Shown: positions 38,234 through 48,016 of the stretch, one piece after another
Position numbering within the stretch: position 1 is the stretch's first letter
Layout: every line of letters begins with the position of its first letter
Assembly: GCF_035621355.1 (NCBI RefSeq)
Contig: NZ_CP141769.1
Span: 620,001-684,000, forward strand
Origin: Thiobacillus sp. SCUT-2
Lineage (GTDB): Bacteria; Pseudomonadota; Gammaproteobacteria; Burkholderiales; Thiobacillaceae
Direction of reading: 5' to 3'
Length of the DNA stretch: 64,000 bases
The notes under the pieces: model-generated
What the model was told of the DNA's origin: nothing
Databases searched by the model: none
The model's input: the letters and a program-made list of their open reading frames with translations, nothing else
Program-made: the position numbers and the translations under genes

Positions 38234-39469
38234 ATGAAGTTCACCCGCGTATTCGCATTCATGGCGCTGGCCGGCCTGGCCGGCAGCGCCTATGCCACCA
38301 ACGGCTATTTCTCGCACGGCTACGGCATGAAGGCCAAGGGCATGGCTGGTGCCGCCACGACCAATACGGACGACGCCTTTGGCGGCGCCAACAACCCGGC
38401 TGCGATGGCTTTTGCCGGCAACCGTTTCGACCTGGGTGTCGACCTGTTCAGCCCGCGTCGCGAGGCCACCATGTCTAACCCGATGAGTACCGTGACGGTC
38501 AAGAGCGACTCCAACTACTTCTTGATCCCGGAATTTGGCTACACGCATCAAATGAATAGCGATCTGGCGCTGGGCGTAACCGTGGTTGGCAACGGCGGCA
38601 TGAACACCGACTATCCCGCATTCGCTAACGGCTACAACATGTTGGGCGGCCAAGGCCGGCTCGGCATCGATCTGATGCAGTTGATTGTCGCGCCGACCGC
38701 CGCATACAAGATTACCCCCAACCACTCGATTGGTATTTCGCCTCTGATCGGCTACCAGAGGTTCCGGGCCGAGGGTATGGCGGACCCCAGCACGTTCCCC
38801 CCTGCCCCTACCCCGATCCCGAACAAGGGCTATGACGATTCCTTCGGCTACGGGGTGCGCGTGGGCTACCTCGGCAAGATTACCCCGACGGTGACGATTG
38901 GTGCCGCGTATGCCAGCAAGATGAACTTCGAGCGGTTCAAGAAGTACAACTGGCTGTTCCTTGAGAACGGCGACTTCGACATCCCCGAGAACTACAACCT
39001 CGGTGCGTCGTGGCAGGCAACCTCGGCGCTGAAGCTGGCGCTGGACTACCAGCGCATCAACTACTCGGGCGTGAAGGCCGTGGGTGCGCCGCCCACGCAA
39101 GGTGGCTTCGGCTACGACGACGTCAATGTGTGGAAACTGGGTGCCGAGTATAAGCTCAACTCGGCCTGGACGCTGCGCGCGGGTTACAGCCACACGAACA
39201 ACCCGATCAAGGGGGCGAGCGCAGCCGACTGTGGCGCGGGTTCGGAAAACTGCATGGAGGTGACAACGAACATCCTGGCGCCCGCCGTCATCAAGGACCA
39301 CGCCACGCTGGGCTTCACGTACACGCTGGCATCTGGCAACGAACTGACCATGGCGTACATGCACGCCTTCAAGAACGACGTGTCTGGCTACAATGCGATG
39401 TCGACAGGAACTGATACCATCCGCATGTATCAGGATTCGTTGGGCATCCAGTACAGCTGGAAGATGTAA
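38234..39469 (+). CDS. FadL/TodX-family outer-membrane transporter
   Basis: The 411-residue protein has a signal peptide ending at AYA and the FadL N-terminal hatch feature TNGYFSHGYGMKAKGMAGA with the NNPAAMAFAG motif. Beta-barrel strands follow, ending in the aromatic terminus YSWKM. Members pass hydrophobic molecules across the outer membrane. Placement directly after the sulfur-carrier genes raises the idea that it imports elemental or organic sulfur, but fatty acids or hydrocarbons are equally possible. It has an AAAGGAG ribosome site and its own terminator. Confidence 0.88.
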   Translation: MKFTRVFAFMALAGLAGSAYATNGYFSHGYGMKAKGMAGAATTNTDDAFGGANNPAAMAFAGNRFDLGVDLFSPRREATMSNPMSTVTVKSDSNYFLIPEFGYTHQMNSDLALGVTVVGNGGMNTDYPAFANGYNMLGGQGRLGIDLMQLIVAPTAAYKITPNHSIGISPLIGYQRFRAEGMADPSTFPPAPTPIPNKGYDDSFGYGVRVGYLGKITPTVTIGAAYASKMNFERFKKYNWLFLENGDFDIPENYNLGASWQATSALKLALDYQRINYSGVKAVGAPPTQGGFGYDDVNVWKLGAEYKLNSAWTLRAGYSHTNNPIKGASAADCGAGSENCMEVTTNILAPAVIKDHATLGFTYTLASGNELTMAYMHAFKNDVSGYNAMSTGTDTIRMYQDSLGIQYSWKM

Positions 39470-39492
39470 GCATCAGCGATTTCATGCTGCTT

Positions 39493-39525
39493 AAAAGCCG
39501 GGATCGTAAGATCCCGGCTTTTTTT
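39493..39525 (+). terminator. Terminator after the FadL-type gene
   Basis: A perfect 12-bp stem (AAAAGCCGGGAT / ATCCCGGCTTTT) is followed by more T residues, 24 bases after the stop codon. Confidence 0.93.
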
Positions 39526-39560
39526 CGGCTGGATAGGTCGGACCCGGATGGGCGGAGCAC

Positions 39561-39590
39561 AAAAAAGCGCGATCCCCGTCGCGCCTTTTT
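39561..39590 (-). terminator. Terminator of valS
   Basis: GCGCGA / TCGCGC stem with A6 on the left, which reads as a U-tract on the minus strand. It lies 18 bases beyond the valS stop. A T5 run on the right may also stop read-through from the plus strand. Confidence 0.85.
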
Positions 39591-39607
39591 GCTGGGCAGC
39601 CTGAAAA

Positions 39608-42370
39608 TCAGCCCAGCCGTGCGTGCTGCGCCTGCAGCTTGTCGAGCATGGCGCCGAAGTCGGCGAGTCGGCCTTTTTCCTGTTCAACGACGGCGGCAGG
39701 GGCCTTATCGACGAAGCTGGGATTGGCGAGCTTGCCTTCGGCCTTTCTGATCTCGCCCTGGATGCGGGCGATTTCCTTGGCGAGCCGCGCACGTTCGGCT
39801 TCCTTGTCGATTTCCACCACGAGCATCAGCCGCATGTCGCCGACCAGTGCGACCGGAGCGTCGGCGTCGGCGAGCGTCGCGACGGCGCTCACCTCGGAGA
39901 GCTTGGCGAGCGCGCTGATGTAGGGGGCGAGGGCACCCACCACGCCCGCATCGCCCTCGACGACAAGCGGCACCCGCTGCGCGGGCGACAGGTTCATCTC
40001 GCCGCGCAGCGTGCGGCAGGCGTTGACCAGTTCCTTCAGCAGTTGGATCCGCGCGGCGCTGTCGGGATGGCGCCGCGAGTCATCGACCTGCGGATAGGAC
40101 GCGAGCATGAGGCTTTCGCCCGCCACGCCGGCGAGCGGCGCGACCTTCTGCCACAGCTCCTCGGTGATGAACGGGATGACGGGATGCGCCAGCCGCAGCG
40201 TGGCTTCGAGCACCGTGGCAAGTGTGCGGCGGGTCGCACGCTGCTGCTCCGGCGTCCCGTTGTTGAGCTGGACCTTGGCGAGCTCGAGGTACCAGTCGCA
40301 GTACTCGTCCCAGACGAATTCGTAGACGGCGCGGGCCGCCTGGTCGAAGCGGTAGGCGGCGAAGGCGTCGTGGACGTCGGCAACGGCCTGCTGCAGGCGC
40401 GTGGCGATCCAGCGATCGGCGTCCGAGTATTCAAACCCTCCCTCTTCCCCGCTTGCGGGGGAGGGGGGCGCGTCTTGCCCGCAGTCGTGGCCTTCGAGGT
40501 TCATCAGCGCGAAGCGGGTGGCGTTCCACAGTTTGTTGCAGAAGTTGCGGTAGCCCTCGGCGCGCTGCAGGTCGAACTTGATGTCGCGGCCGTGGGTGGC
40601 CAAGCTCGCGAAAGTGAAGCGCAGCGCATCGGTGCCGTAGGCCGCGATGCCCTCGGGGAATTCCTTGCGGGTGCGCTTCTCGATGCCGGCGGCCTGCTTG
40701 GGGTTCATCAGGCCCTGGGTGCGCTTGGCGACCAGATCGTCTACGGCAATGCCGTCGATGAGATCGATCGGGTCGAGCACGTTGCCCTTCGACTTGCTCA
40801 TCTTCTGGCCTTCGGAGTCGCGCACCAGCCCCGTCACGTAGACCTCGCGGAACGGCACCTTGCCGGTGAAGTGCAGCGACATCATCACCATGCGGGCGAC
40901 CCAGAAGAAGATGATGTCGAAGCCAGTCACGAGCACCGAGGTCGGCAGATAGCGTTCGAGCTCGGGCGTCGCATCCGGCCAGCCCAGCGTCGAGAAGGGC
41001 CACAGCGCGGACGAGAACCAGGTGTCGAGGACGTCGTTGTCCTGCGTCAGTTCGCGGCCGCCGGCCTGTTTTCTCGCTTCCTCCGCGGTGTGGGCGACGT
41101 AGAAGTTGCCGTCTGCGTCGTACCAGGCGGGGATGCGATGGCCCCACCACAGCTGCCGCGATACGCACCAGTCCTGGATGTTTTCCAGCCACTGGCGGTA
41201 GGTCGTGGTCCAGTTCTCGGGGACGAATTTCAGCTCGCCCGAATCGACCACGCCGAGCGCCCGCTTCGCCAGGTCTTCCATGCTCATGAACCACTGGTCG
41301 GTGAGCATCGGCTCGATCACGGCGTGGGTGCGGTCGCCGCGCGGGATCATCAGCTTGTGCGGCTTGGCCGAAACCAGCAGACCTCTGGCCTGCAGTTCGT
41401 CGAGCAGCTTCTGGCGCGCGTCGTAGCGGTCGAGGCCCTGGTATTCGGTGGGGCAGAGGTCGTTCATCTTCGCGTCGAGCGTCAGCACGTTGATCGCCAC
41501 CAGCTTGTGGCGCTGGCCGACCTGCCAGTCGTTGAAGTCGTGCGCGGGGGTGATCTTGACGACGCCGGTGCCAAAGTCGCGGTCGACGTAGTCGTCGGCG
41601 ATCACCGGGATGCTGCGCTCGGCAATCGGCAGGCGCACGTGCGTGCCGATCAGGTGCTTGTAGCGCTCGTCGTCGGGGTGGACGGCAACGGCGGTGTCGC
41701 CGAGCAGGGTTTCGGGCCGGGTGGTGGCGACGGTGAGGTGCCCGCTGCCATCCTCGAGCGGGTAGTTGATTTCCCAGATGAAGCCGTCTTCCTCGGAACT
41801 GACGACCTCGAGGTCAGAGACTGCGGTGCCGAGGACCGGGTCCCAGTTCACCAACCGCTTGCCGCGGTAGATCAGGCCCTCGCGATACAGACGCACGAAG
41901 ACCTCGGTGACGGCCCTGGACAGGCCTTCGTCCATGGTGAAGCGCTCGCGGCTCCAGTCGGGGCTGGTGCCCAGCCGCCGCATCTGGCGGGTGATGGTCG
42001 AGCCGGAGTGTTCCTTCCATTCCCACACCTTTTCGAGGAACTTCTCGCGGCCGAGATCGTGGCGCGAGACGCCTTGCGCGTCGAGCTGGCGCTCCACCAC
42101 GATCTGCGTGGCGATGCCGGCATGGTCGGTGCCTGGCTGCCATAGCGTGTTGTCGCCCATCATGCGGTGGTAGCGCGTCAGCGCGTCCATCAGCGTGTGC
42201 TGGAAGGCGTGCCCCATGTGCAGCGTGCCGGTGACGTTGGGCGGCGGCAGCATGATGCAGTACGAACGGGCGTCGGGCGCATCGCCCGCTCTGAAGTAGC
42301 CGGCGCTTTCCCACTGCGCGTACCAGCGCTTTTCGATTTCGGCCGGTTCGAAGGATTTGGCGAGTTCCAT
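39608..42370 (-). CDS. valS: Valyl-tRNA synthetase
   Basis: The 920-residue class I enzyme has HIGH-type motif [15 protein letters not shown] and [12 protein letters not shown]. The editing domain and C-terminal coiled-coil arm ([17 protein letters not shown]) are both present. It charges tRNA-Val. About residues 634-648 ([13 protein letters not shown]) look foreign: they are encoded by a GC-rich palindromic repeat that recurs before rlmN. The insertion keeps the frame and lies at the junction to the anticodon-binding domain, where it should be tolerated. Confidence 0.97.
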   Translation of the reverse strand: MELAKSFEPAEIEKRWYAQWESAGYFRAGDAPDARSYCIMLPPPNVTGTLHMGHAFQHTLMDALTRYHRMMGDNTLWQPGTDHAGIATQIVVERQLDAQGVSRHDLGREKFLEKVWEWKEHSGSTITRQMRRLGTSPDWSRERFTMDEGLSRAVTEVFVRLYREGLIYRGKRLVNWDPVLGTAVSDLEVVSSEEDGFIWEINYPLEDGSGHLTVATTRPETLLGDTAVAVHPDDERYKHLIGTHVRLPIAERSIPVIADDYVDRDFGTGVVKITPAHDFNDWQVGQRHKLVAINVLTLDAKMNDLCPTEYQGLDRYDARQKLLDELQARGLLVSAKPHKLMIPRGDRTHAVIEPMLTDQWFMSMEDLAKRALGVVDSGELKFVPENWTTTYRQWLENIQDWCVSRQLWWGHRIPAWYDADGNFYVAHTAEEARKQAGGRELTQDNDVLDTWFSSALWPFSTLGWPDATPELERYLPTSVLVTGFDIIFFWVARMVMMSLHFTGKVPFREVYVTGLVRDSEGQKMSKSKGNVLDPIDLIDGIAVDDLVAKRTQGLMNPKQAAGIEKRTRKEFPEGIAAYGTDALRFTFASLATHGRDIKFDLQRAEGYRNFCNKLWNATRFALMNLEGHDCGQDAPPSPASGEEGGFEYSDADRWIATRLQQAVADVHDAFAAYRFDQAARAVYEFVWDEYCDWYLELAKVQLNNGTPEQQRATRRTLATVLEATLRLAHPVIPFITEELWQKVAPLAGVAGESLMLASYPQVDDSRRHPDSAARIQLLKELVNACRTLRGEMNLSPAQRVPLVVEGDAGVVGALAPYISALAKLSEVSAVATLADADAPVALVGDMRLMLVVEIDKEAERARLAKEIARIQGEIRKAEGKLANPSFVDKAPAAVVEQEKGRLADFGAMLDKLQAQHARLG
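40436..40468. repeat. Palindromic repeat inserted in frame in valS
   Basis: A stem-forming sequence centred on CCCGCTTGCGGG with pyrimidine-rich and purine-rich flanks (CCCTC... / ...GAGGG). A second copy lies at 53505-53530. On the coding strand it reads through as a Pro/Ser/Gly/Glu-rich peptide. Confidence 0.75.
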
Positions 42371-42488
42371 GGCGTGCGCGCAAAACCGCCATTATCCCAA
42401 AAAAAGGCCTGGAACGAGACCTAAAGAAGCCTGGGGCGCGCCTGCAGGCATCGCCGGCCGCGTCTTCCCGCGGGGGCGTTCCATGCGT

Positions 42489-42968
42489 TCAGGGCGACGG
42501 ATCGCGTGGCTGCTTGAGCTTCTCGGCCACCGCGTCGCGCACGATTTCGCGCACGTTGACGTCGAGCTGCGAAAGCAGCGTGGCGACGGTCTGGTCGATG
42601 TTCTTGCGCAGCTCGGCGGCGACCTGCTTCTCCATCACCTCGGAGAGGCGCGGGGCGAGTTCGCTCATGAGTTGTTCCGCCAACGTGTCGCTGACGATCG
42701 CCGGCGGCGCCTCGTCAGCCGGGGCCGGAGCTGGGGCGGCCGACTCGGCGACACGGGGCGCCGGCGCGGGCGTTGCGGCGGGCGTCGGGGGTGGGGTTCC
42801 GCGTGCGATCACCTGCGTCAGGACGGGCAGCCAAGCGCCGGGCGGGGCGGCTGGCTCCGCGGCGGCGGCTGGCGCGGGCGGCCGGGGGGAGGCCGGCTCG
42901 TCGTCGGCGCTGCCGCGGTGTTTCTTCAGCAGCGCGTCCATCTTGCTCAACAAGGGGCTATCGCTCAT
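42489..42968 (-). CDS. Unknown Pro/Ala-rich protein between holC and valS
   Basis: The 159-residue protein has a short N-terminal helix (LLSKMDALLKKHRG), a long Pro/Ala-rich linker (about residues 25-90) and a C-terminal amphipathic helical region (LAEQLMSELAPRLSEVMEKQ onward). It has no signal peptide. It lies 10 bases after holC, so they are co-transcribed. I do not recognise the family. The low-complexity linker between two helical ends suggests an adaptor. Confidence 0.7.
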   Translation of the reverse strand: MSDSPLLSKMDALLKKHRGSADDEPASPRPPAPAAAAEPAAPPGAWLPVLTQVIARGTPPPTPAATPAPAPRVAESAAPAPAPADEAPPAIVSDTLAEQLMSELAPRLSEVMEKQVAAELRKNIDQTVATLLSQLDVNVREIVRDAVAEKLKQPRDPSP

Positions 42969-42978
42969 CGAGGCCTCC

Positions 42979-43407
42979 CTAGCCGGCGTTCTGCCGGAGA
43001 TCGTGCGTTTTCAGCGCGTAGCCGCGCGCCTGGTAGAAGCGGTAGCGCGTCCGGCCCTGTTCGCGCCCGGCATCGTCCTGACCGACGATCTCCACCAGGC
43101 GCTCGAAGCGGCCGAACGCCGGCGGCTGTTCGCTGTGCAGGTTGATCATCACGTCGGCCTGGCGCAGGGCATCGGCATCGGTTCCGATGAGGACGGGGGT
43201 TTCGCTCGCCAGCGCGTCGCGGTCCCGGCAGTGCGGGACGAAGCTCAGCGCGGGCGTCGCCCACAGCAGGCGGTCGATGGCGTCGGCGACGGCGGCGTCG
43301 GGCGCGTAGATCATCACCTGCTTGCCCTGGCCGTGTGCCTTGGCCGCGACGCGGCGGGCGACGTCGAGGGGATCCTCGGCAAAGGTATAGAAGGTGATTT
43401 CGGTCAC
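42979..43407 (-). CDS. holC: DNA polymerase III subunit chi
   Basis: The 142-residue protein matches HolC with ITFYTFAEDPLDVARRVAAK at the start, a LLWATPALSFVPHC segment and VLIGTDADALRQADVMINL. Chi binds SSB and links the clamp loader to the lagging strand. It is 9 bases after pepA and near valS, the common proteobacterial pepA-holC-valS order. Confidence 0.92.
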   Translation of the reverse strand: MTEITFYTFAEDPLDVARRVAAKAHGQGKQVMIYAPDAAVADAIDRLLWATPALSFVPHCRDRDALASETPVLIGTDADALRQADVMINLHSEQPPAFGRFERLVEIVGQDDAGREQGRTRYRFYQARGYALKTHDLRQNAG

Positions 43408-43416
43408 GACGGCAGC

Positions 43417-44928
43417 TTACCTCTGGGCGCGGTTCAGCAGGAAATGCACCAGCAGCGACACGGGGCGGCCGGTCGAACCCTTGTCGCGCCCGCCCTTGTA
43501 CGCAGTGCCGGCGATGTCGAGGTGGGCCCAGTGATACTTCTTGGCGAAGCGCGACAGGAAGCAGGCCGCCGTGATCGACCCGGCCGGACGGCCGCCGATG
43601 TTGGCCATGTCGGCGAGGCTGCTCTTCAGCTGGTCCTGGTAGTCGTCCCACAACGGCATGCGCCAGACGCGGTCCCAGGCGTGGTCGGCGGCATGCTCGA
43701 TCTCGCGCGCCAGCGGGTCGTGGTTGCTGTAGAGTGCGCTGGGGTGGGCGCCGAGCGCGATCACGCAGGCGCCGGTGAGGGTGGCGAGGTCGACCACCGC
43801 GTCGGGCTCGAAGCGCTCGGCGTAGGTCAGGGCGTCGCACAGGATGAGGCGGCCTTCGGCGTCGGTGTTGAGGATCTCGATGGTCTGGCCCGACATCGAG
43901 GTGACGATGTCGCCCGGCTTGTTGGCGTGGGCGTCGGGCAGGTTCTCGCACGACGGAACGAGGCCGATCACGTTGAGCGGCAGGCCGAGCTCGCCGATGG
44001 CGCGGAAGGCGCCGAGTACCGCGCCGCCGCCGCTCATGTCGTAGTTCATCTCGTCCATCTCGGCGGGCGGCTTGAGCGAAATGCCGCCGGCGTCGAAGGT
44101 GATCGCCTTGCCGACGAGCACGACCGGCTTGTCGTTCTTGTTGCCGCCCTCGTGCTTCAGCACGATGAAGCGCGGCGGCTTGTCGCTGCCCTTGCCGACC
44201 GAAAGGAAGGAGCCCATGCCGAGCTTTTCGCAGGCGGCCTGGTCGAGGATTTCGCAGCCGAAGCCGTAGGCCTTCGCCAGCTTTTTCGCCTCGGTGGCCA
44301 GGAACTCGGGCGTGCAGACGTTGGATGGCGTGTTGCCGAGATCCTTGGCGAGGGTGATGCCGCGGGCGATGGCGAGGCCATGGGCGAGGCCCGCCTCGCC
44401 GAACTTCAGCTCGCCCCGCCGCGACACCGCGAAGATCACCCGCTTGAGCGGACGGCGGGCTTCGCCCGGCTTGCTCTTCATGCGGTCGAAGCGATACAGC
44501 GCATCGTGGGCGCTGACGACCGCCTGCTCGATGTTCCAGGTGACGTCGCGCTTGCGCACGGGGATTTCGCTGAGGGTGATGACGGCTTCCATCGAGCCGG
44601 TGTCGCGCAGCGTCCTGACGGCGCTCGCAATGGCGTCGCGATAAGCCTTTTCGTGGAAGTCGCGCTCCTTGCCAAGACCGACGAGCAGCACGCGGTCGGC
44701 CAGGATGTTGGGCACCCGGTGCAGCAGCAGGGTGCTGCCGGCCTTGCCGTCCATGTCGCCGCCGCGCACGATGTCCGAGAGGTAGCCGTCGCTGGCGCGG
44801 TCGATGTCGATCGCGGGAGGCGACAGTTTGCGGCTCTCGAACACGCCGACGACCACGCATGCGGTGCGCTGCTTTTCGGGGGCGCCGCTTTTTATGCTAA
44901 ATTCGACTTCGATTTCCCTGTTTTCCAT
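43417..44928 (-). CDS. pepA: Leucyl aminopeptidase (PepA/M17)
   Basis: The 503-residue enzyme has the M17 signature NTDAEGRL and metal-site residues in VGKAITFDAGGISLKP, MSGGGAVLGAF and the NIGGRPAGSITAACFL helix. It removes N-terminal amino acids from peptides in the cytoplasm, and in E. coli also acts in site-specific recombination. The start MENREIEVEF was chosen over an upstream frame extending into the lptF leader. It is divergent from lptF with a 129-base gap. Confidence 0.95.
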   Translation of the reverse strand: MENREIEVEFSIKSGAPEKQRTACVVVGVFESRKLSPPAIDIDRASDGYLSDIVRGGDMDGKAGSTLLLHRVPNILADRVLLVGLGKERDFHEKAYRDAIASAVRTLRDTGSMEAVITLSEIPVRKRDVTWNIEQAVVSAHDALYRFDRMKSKPGEARRPLKRVIFAVSRRGELKFGEAGLAHGLAIARGITLAKDLGNTPSNVCTPEFLATEAKKLAKAYGFGCEILDQAACEKLGMGSFLSVGKGSDKPPRFIVLKHEGGNKNDKPVVLVGKAITFDAGGISLKPPAEMDEMNYDMSGGGAVLGAFRAIGELGLPLNVIGLVPSCENLPDAHANKPGDIVTSMSGQTIEILNTDAEGRLILCDALTYAERFEPDAVVDLATLTGACVIALGAHPSALYSNHDPLAREIEHAADHAWDRVWRMPLWDDYQDQLKSSLADMANIGGRPAGSITAACFLSRFAKKYHWAHLDIAGTAYKGGRDKGSTGRPVSLLVHFLLNRAQR

Positions 44929-45057
44929 GTCCGTGCTCAAAAATCCACAATTTGCCGCTGCGCCGACGATCGACGCCGCCATGACGGCGATTATTGGCGC
45001 GGGCACGGTGGAATGTCAAAAGTGCGCCCTTTCGGGGGGCAAAACCATGGTTCCGCC

Positions 45058-46137
45058 ATGCTCTACCGGCGCGCGCTGACCCGCGAGATGACCCTCACCG
45101 CCGGCGCCGTCCTGACGGTGCTGATCGCGATTGCGCTGGTGGTGCTGTTCATCCGCCTGCTCGGTGACGTGGCGCGCGGCGAACTGGCGAACGAGGCGGT
45201 GTTTTCCTTCCTCGGGTTCTCGCTGCTGTTCTTCCTGCCGGTCCTGATGACGATCGCGCTGTTTGCCGGCGTGCTGCTGCCGCTGGCGCGCATGTGGCGC
45301 GACAGCGAAATGGTGATCTGGTTCAATGCCGGCATCTCGCTCACGCAATGGATACGGCCGGTCCTGGCGTTCGCCGTGCCGTTTTCCCTGGTGATCCTGC
45401 TGGTGACGCTGGTGCTCAACCCATGGGCGCAGACCAAGAAATTCGAGTACCGTCAGGACCTGCGCAGCCGCAGCGAAAGCGCGCTGATCGCGCCCGGGCT
45501 GTTCGCCGAAGCGAGCGGCGGACAGCGCGTCTACTACGTCGAATCGCTCAATCCGCTCACCGGCATCGTGCGCAACGTGTTCATGCAGTCGCTCGTCGAC
45601 GGCCGGCTGGGGCTGGTGGTCGCGCGCGAGGGTAGCCAGGTCGAACTGCCGGACGGGTCGCGCTATCTGGTGTTCCGCAACGGTCGCCGATACGAAGGCG
45701 TGCCCGGCCAGCTCGACTATCGCGTGGTGCAGTTCGAGCGCTACTGGATGCGGCTCGATCCGGTTCCGGTGGGCGGCAAGGAAACCGGCATCCGCCAGGC
45801 GCCCCTGAAGGAACTGCTCGCCGATCCGTCGCCGCAGGCGCGGGCGGAGCTGCTGTGGCGGGTCGGGGTGCCGGTGATGGCGCTGGTGCTGGCCGTCCTG
45901 GCGATTCCGCTCAGCTTCGTCAACACGCGGGCGCGCCGCTCCTACGGGCTCGTCGTCGCGCTGCTGGTCTACTTCGTCTACAACAACCTGCTCTCGCTGT
46001 CGCAGGCCTGGGTGGCGCAGGCCAAGTTGAACCCCTGGGGCGGGATGGTCGCATCGCACGTGATCATGCTGTCGGTCGTGGTCGTCCTGTTCTACCTGCG
46101 CGTCCGCCAGTCGGCGCCGCGGCGGAGACGGCCATGA
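45058..46137 (+). CDS. lptF: LptF, LPS export permease
   Basis: The 359-residue permease has six membrane segments in two sets of three, flanking a periplasmic jellyroll domain (about residues 130-260). With LptB2 and LptG it extracts LPS from the inner membrane. The opening LYRRALTREMTLTAGAVL and the motif PLARMWRDSEM are typical. The stop overlaps the lptG start as ATGA. Confidence 0.94.
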   Translation: MLYRRALTREMTLTAGAVLTVLIAIALVVLFIRLLGDVARGELANEAVFSFLGFSLLFFLPVLMTIALFAGVLLPLARMWRDSEMVIWFNAGISLTQWIRPVLAFAVPFSLVILLVTLVLNPWAQTKKFEYRQDLRSRSESALIAPGLFAEASGGQRVYYVESLNPLTGIVRNVFMQSLVDGRLGLVVAREGSQVELPDGSRYLVFRNGRRYEGVPGQLDYRVVQFERYWMRLDPVPVGGKETGIRQAPLKELLADPSPQARAELLWRVGVPVMALVLAVLAIPLSFVNTRARRSYGLVVALLVYFVYNNLLSLSQAWVAQAKLNPWGGMVASHVIMLSVVVVLFYLRVRQSAPRRRRP

Positions 46138-47204
46138 GGCTGCTCGCGCGCTATCTCGGGGGGCAGGTGCTGTTCGCCTCCGGCTTCGTGCTGCTGGCGC
46201 TGCTGGTGCTGTTCGCGTTTTTCGACGTGATCCAGGAACTCGGCAGCCTGGGGCGCAATTACGGACTTGCGCAGGCAACCGTCGTGGTGATGCTGAACGT
46301 CCCCGGGCACCTCTACGAAATCCTTCCGGTCGCGGTGCTGATCGGCACGCTGTTCGCGATGTCGCGGCTGGCCGGCAACTCCGAGTATGCGGTGATGCGC
46401 GTGTCGGGCCTGTCGAACTGGCGCGTGGCGGGCTACTTCAGCGTGATCGGCGTGCTGCTGGCGCTGCTGGTGCTGGTGATCGGCGAGTTCATCGCACCCT
46501 GGTCGGAGCAGGCGGCACAGCGCTACAAGCTGCTCGCCACCCATTCCGTCGTCGCGCAGCAGTTCCGCACCGGCCTGTGGGTCAAGGATCGCAACGCCTT
46601 CATCAACGTGCGTGAGGTGATGCCCGACAACACCTTGCGCGACATCGAGATCTACGGCTTCGAACCCGACGGCCGGCTGGGCTGGATCCGCGGGGCGGCG
46701 GAAGCGCACTGGCGCCGCGACCAGACCTGGGATCTGCGGGGCGTCGTCGAAACCCGCTTCGATGCGGACGGCATTCATGCCGCCCACCGCGACCACGAGG
46801 ACTGGCAGTCCGTGCTCACACCCGACATTCTCAGCGTTCTCCTCGTCGCACCGGAGAAGATGTCCGCGCGCACGCTGTGGCGCTACGTCGAGCACCTCCG
46901 GGAAAACGGCCAGAAGGCCACGCGCTACGAGCTCGCGCTGTGGTCGAAGTTCATCAGCCCGTTCGTGATCCCGATCATGATGCTGATCGCGATGCCGTTC
47001 GCGATCCAGGGGCCGCGCAGCGGCGGCACCAGCGGCAAGATCTTCGTCGGCATCCTCGCCGGGCTCGGCTTCCACCTGCTGAGCCGCCTGTTCGGCCATC
47101 TCGGGCTGCTCAACGACTGGCCGGTCATCGTGGTGTCGGTGCTGCCGCTGCTGATATTCCTGGCGATCGCGCTGGCGGGAATCCGGTGGGTGGACCGGCG
47201 CTGA
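46134..47204 (+). CDS. lptG: LptG, LPS export permease
   Basis: The 356-residue partner of LptF has the same two-by-three membrane layout, with a periplasmic domain in the middle. It opens RLLARYLGGQVLFASGFVLL and contains LAGNSEYAVMRVSGLS. It overlaps lptF by 4 bases and the next gene by about 19 bases. Confidence 0.94.
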   Translation: MRLLARYLGGQVLFASGFVLLALLVLFAFFDVIQELGSLGRNYGLAQATVVVMLNVPGHLYEILPVAVLIGTLFAMSRLAGNSEYAVMRVSGLSNWRVAGYFSVIGVLLALLVLVIGEFIAPWSEQAAQRYKLLATHSVVAQQFRTGLWVKDRNAFINVREVMPDNTLRDIEIYGFEPDGRLGWIRGAAEAHWRRDQTWDLRGVVETRFDADGIHAAHRDHEDWQSVLTPDILSVLLVAPEKMSARTLWRYVEHLRENGQKATRYELALWSKFISPFVIPIMMLIAMPFAIQGPRSGGTSGKIFVGILAGLGFHLLSRLFGHLGLLNDWPVIVVSVLPLLIFLAIALAGIRWVDRR

Positions 47205-48016
47205 CGCCGCTGCCGGAGCGGCTCGCCGACTGCCTGAAGGTGCGCGAGCCTGCCGCCAAGGTGGACTGCGTGCATGGGCTTTACGCCGATTGGCAGGCCG
47301 GCCGGGTCGACGTGGCGGCCGATGCTGCTCGCACGCCGGTCGATCGCCCCGGCCAGCCCGACAGGCCCGAGCTGGTGCCGCCCGACAAGGTGCCGCGACG
47401 CCGTGCCGACACGCCGGCCGGCCGTGCTGCGCTGGTCCATGCCCTCGCGCACATCGAGTTCAACGCGATCAACCTTGCGCTCGACGCCGCCCACCGCTTC
47501 GCCGGCATGCCGAAGGACTTTTACGCCGACTGGCTGAAGGTGGCGGACGAGGAGGCCCGGCATTTCGATCTGCTGGCGGCGCATCTGGGGACGCTCGGTC
47601 ATGCCTATGGCGACTTCAGGGCGCACACCGGGCTGTGGGACATGGCGCGGAAGACCGCGCACGACCCCTTGGTGCGCATGGCACTGGTGCCGCGCGTGCT
47701 GGAGGCGCGCGGGCTGGACGCGGCGCCGCTCATCGTCGCGAAGCTGAAGGCGGCCGGCGATACGCGGCTGGTCGAGATCCTTGGCATCGTCGAGCGCGAC
47801 GAGATCGGCCACGTCGCCATCGGCAGCCGCTGGTACGGATGGCTGTGCGCGGCGCGTGGCGTGGAGCCGGAAGCGACCTTCCGCCGCCTGCTGGTCGATT
47901 ACGACGCGCCGCCGCTGAAGCCGCCCTTCAATCTGGCCGCGCGCCGCCGGGCGGGATTCAGCGAAACCGAGCTTGCGTGGATGGCGGCGGTTTCAGAGGC
48001 CGAGCGTCGTCGCTGA
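47186..48016 (+). CDS. DUF455 ferritin-like protein
   Basis: The protein of about 276 residues has ferritin-like metal ligands in HALAHIEFNAINLALDAAHR, KVADEEARHF and VERDEIGHV, which is the DUF455 pattern. Its biochemical role is unknown; a di-iron or hydroxylase-like activity is plausible. No ATG fits the N-terminus. The best start is a GTG at 47186 with GGGA ahead, inside the end of lptG, but this is uncertain. Its last 24 bases overlap the convergent small gene at 47993. Confidence 0.82.
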   Translation: MGGPALTPLPERLADCLKVREPAAKVDCVHGLYADWQAGRVDVAADAARTPVDRPGQPDRPELVPPDKVPRRRADTPAGRAALVHALAHIEFNAINLALDAAHRFAGMPKDFYADWLKVADEEARHFDLLAAHLGTLGHAYGDFRAHTGLWDMARKTAHDPLVRMALVPRVLEARGLDAAPLIVAKLKAAGDTRLVEILGIVERDEIGHVAIGSRWYGWLCAARGVEPEATFRRLLVDYDAPPLKPPFNLAARRRAGFSETELAWMAAVSEAERRR

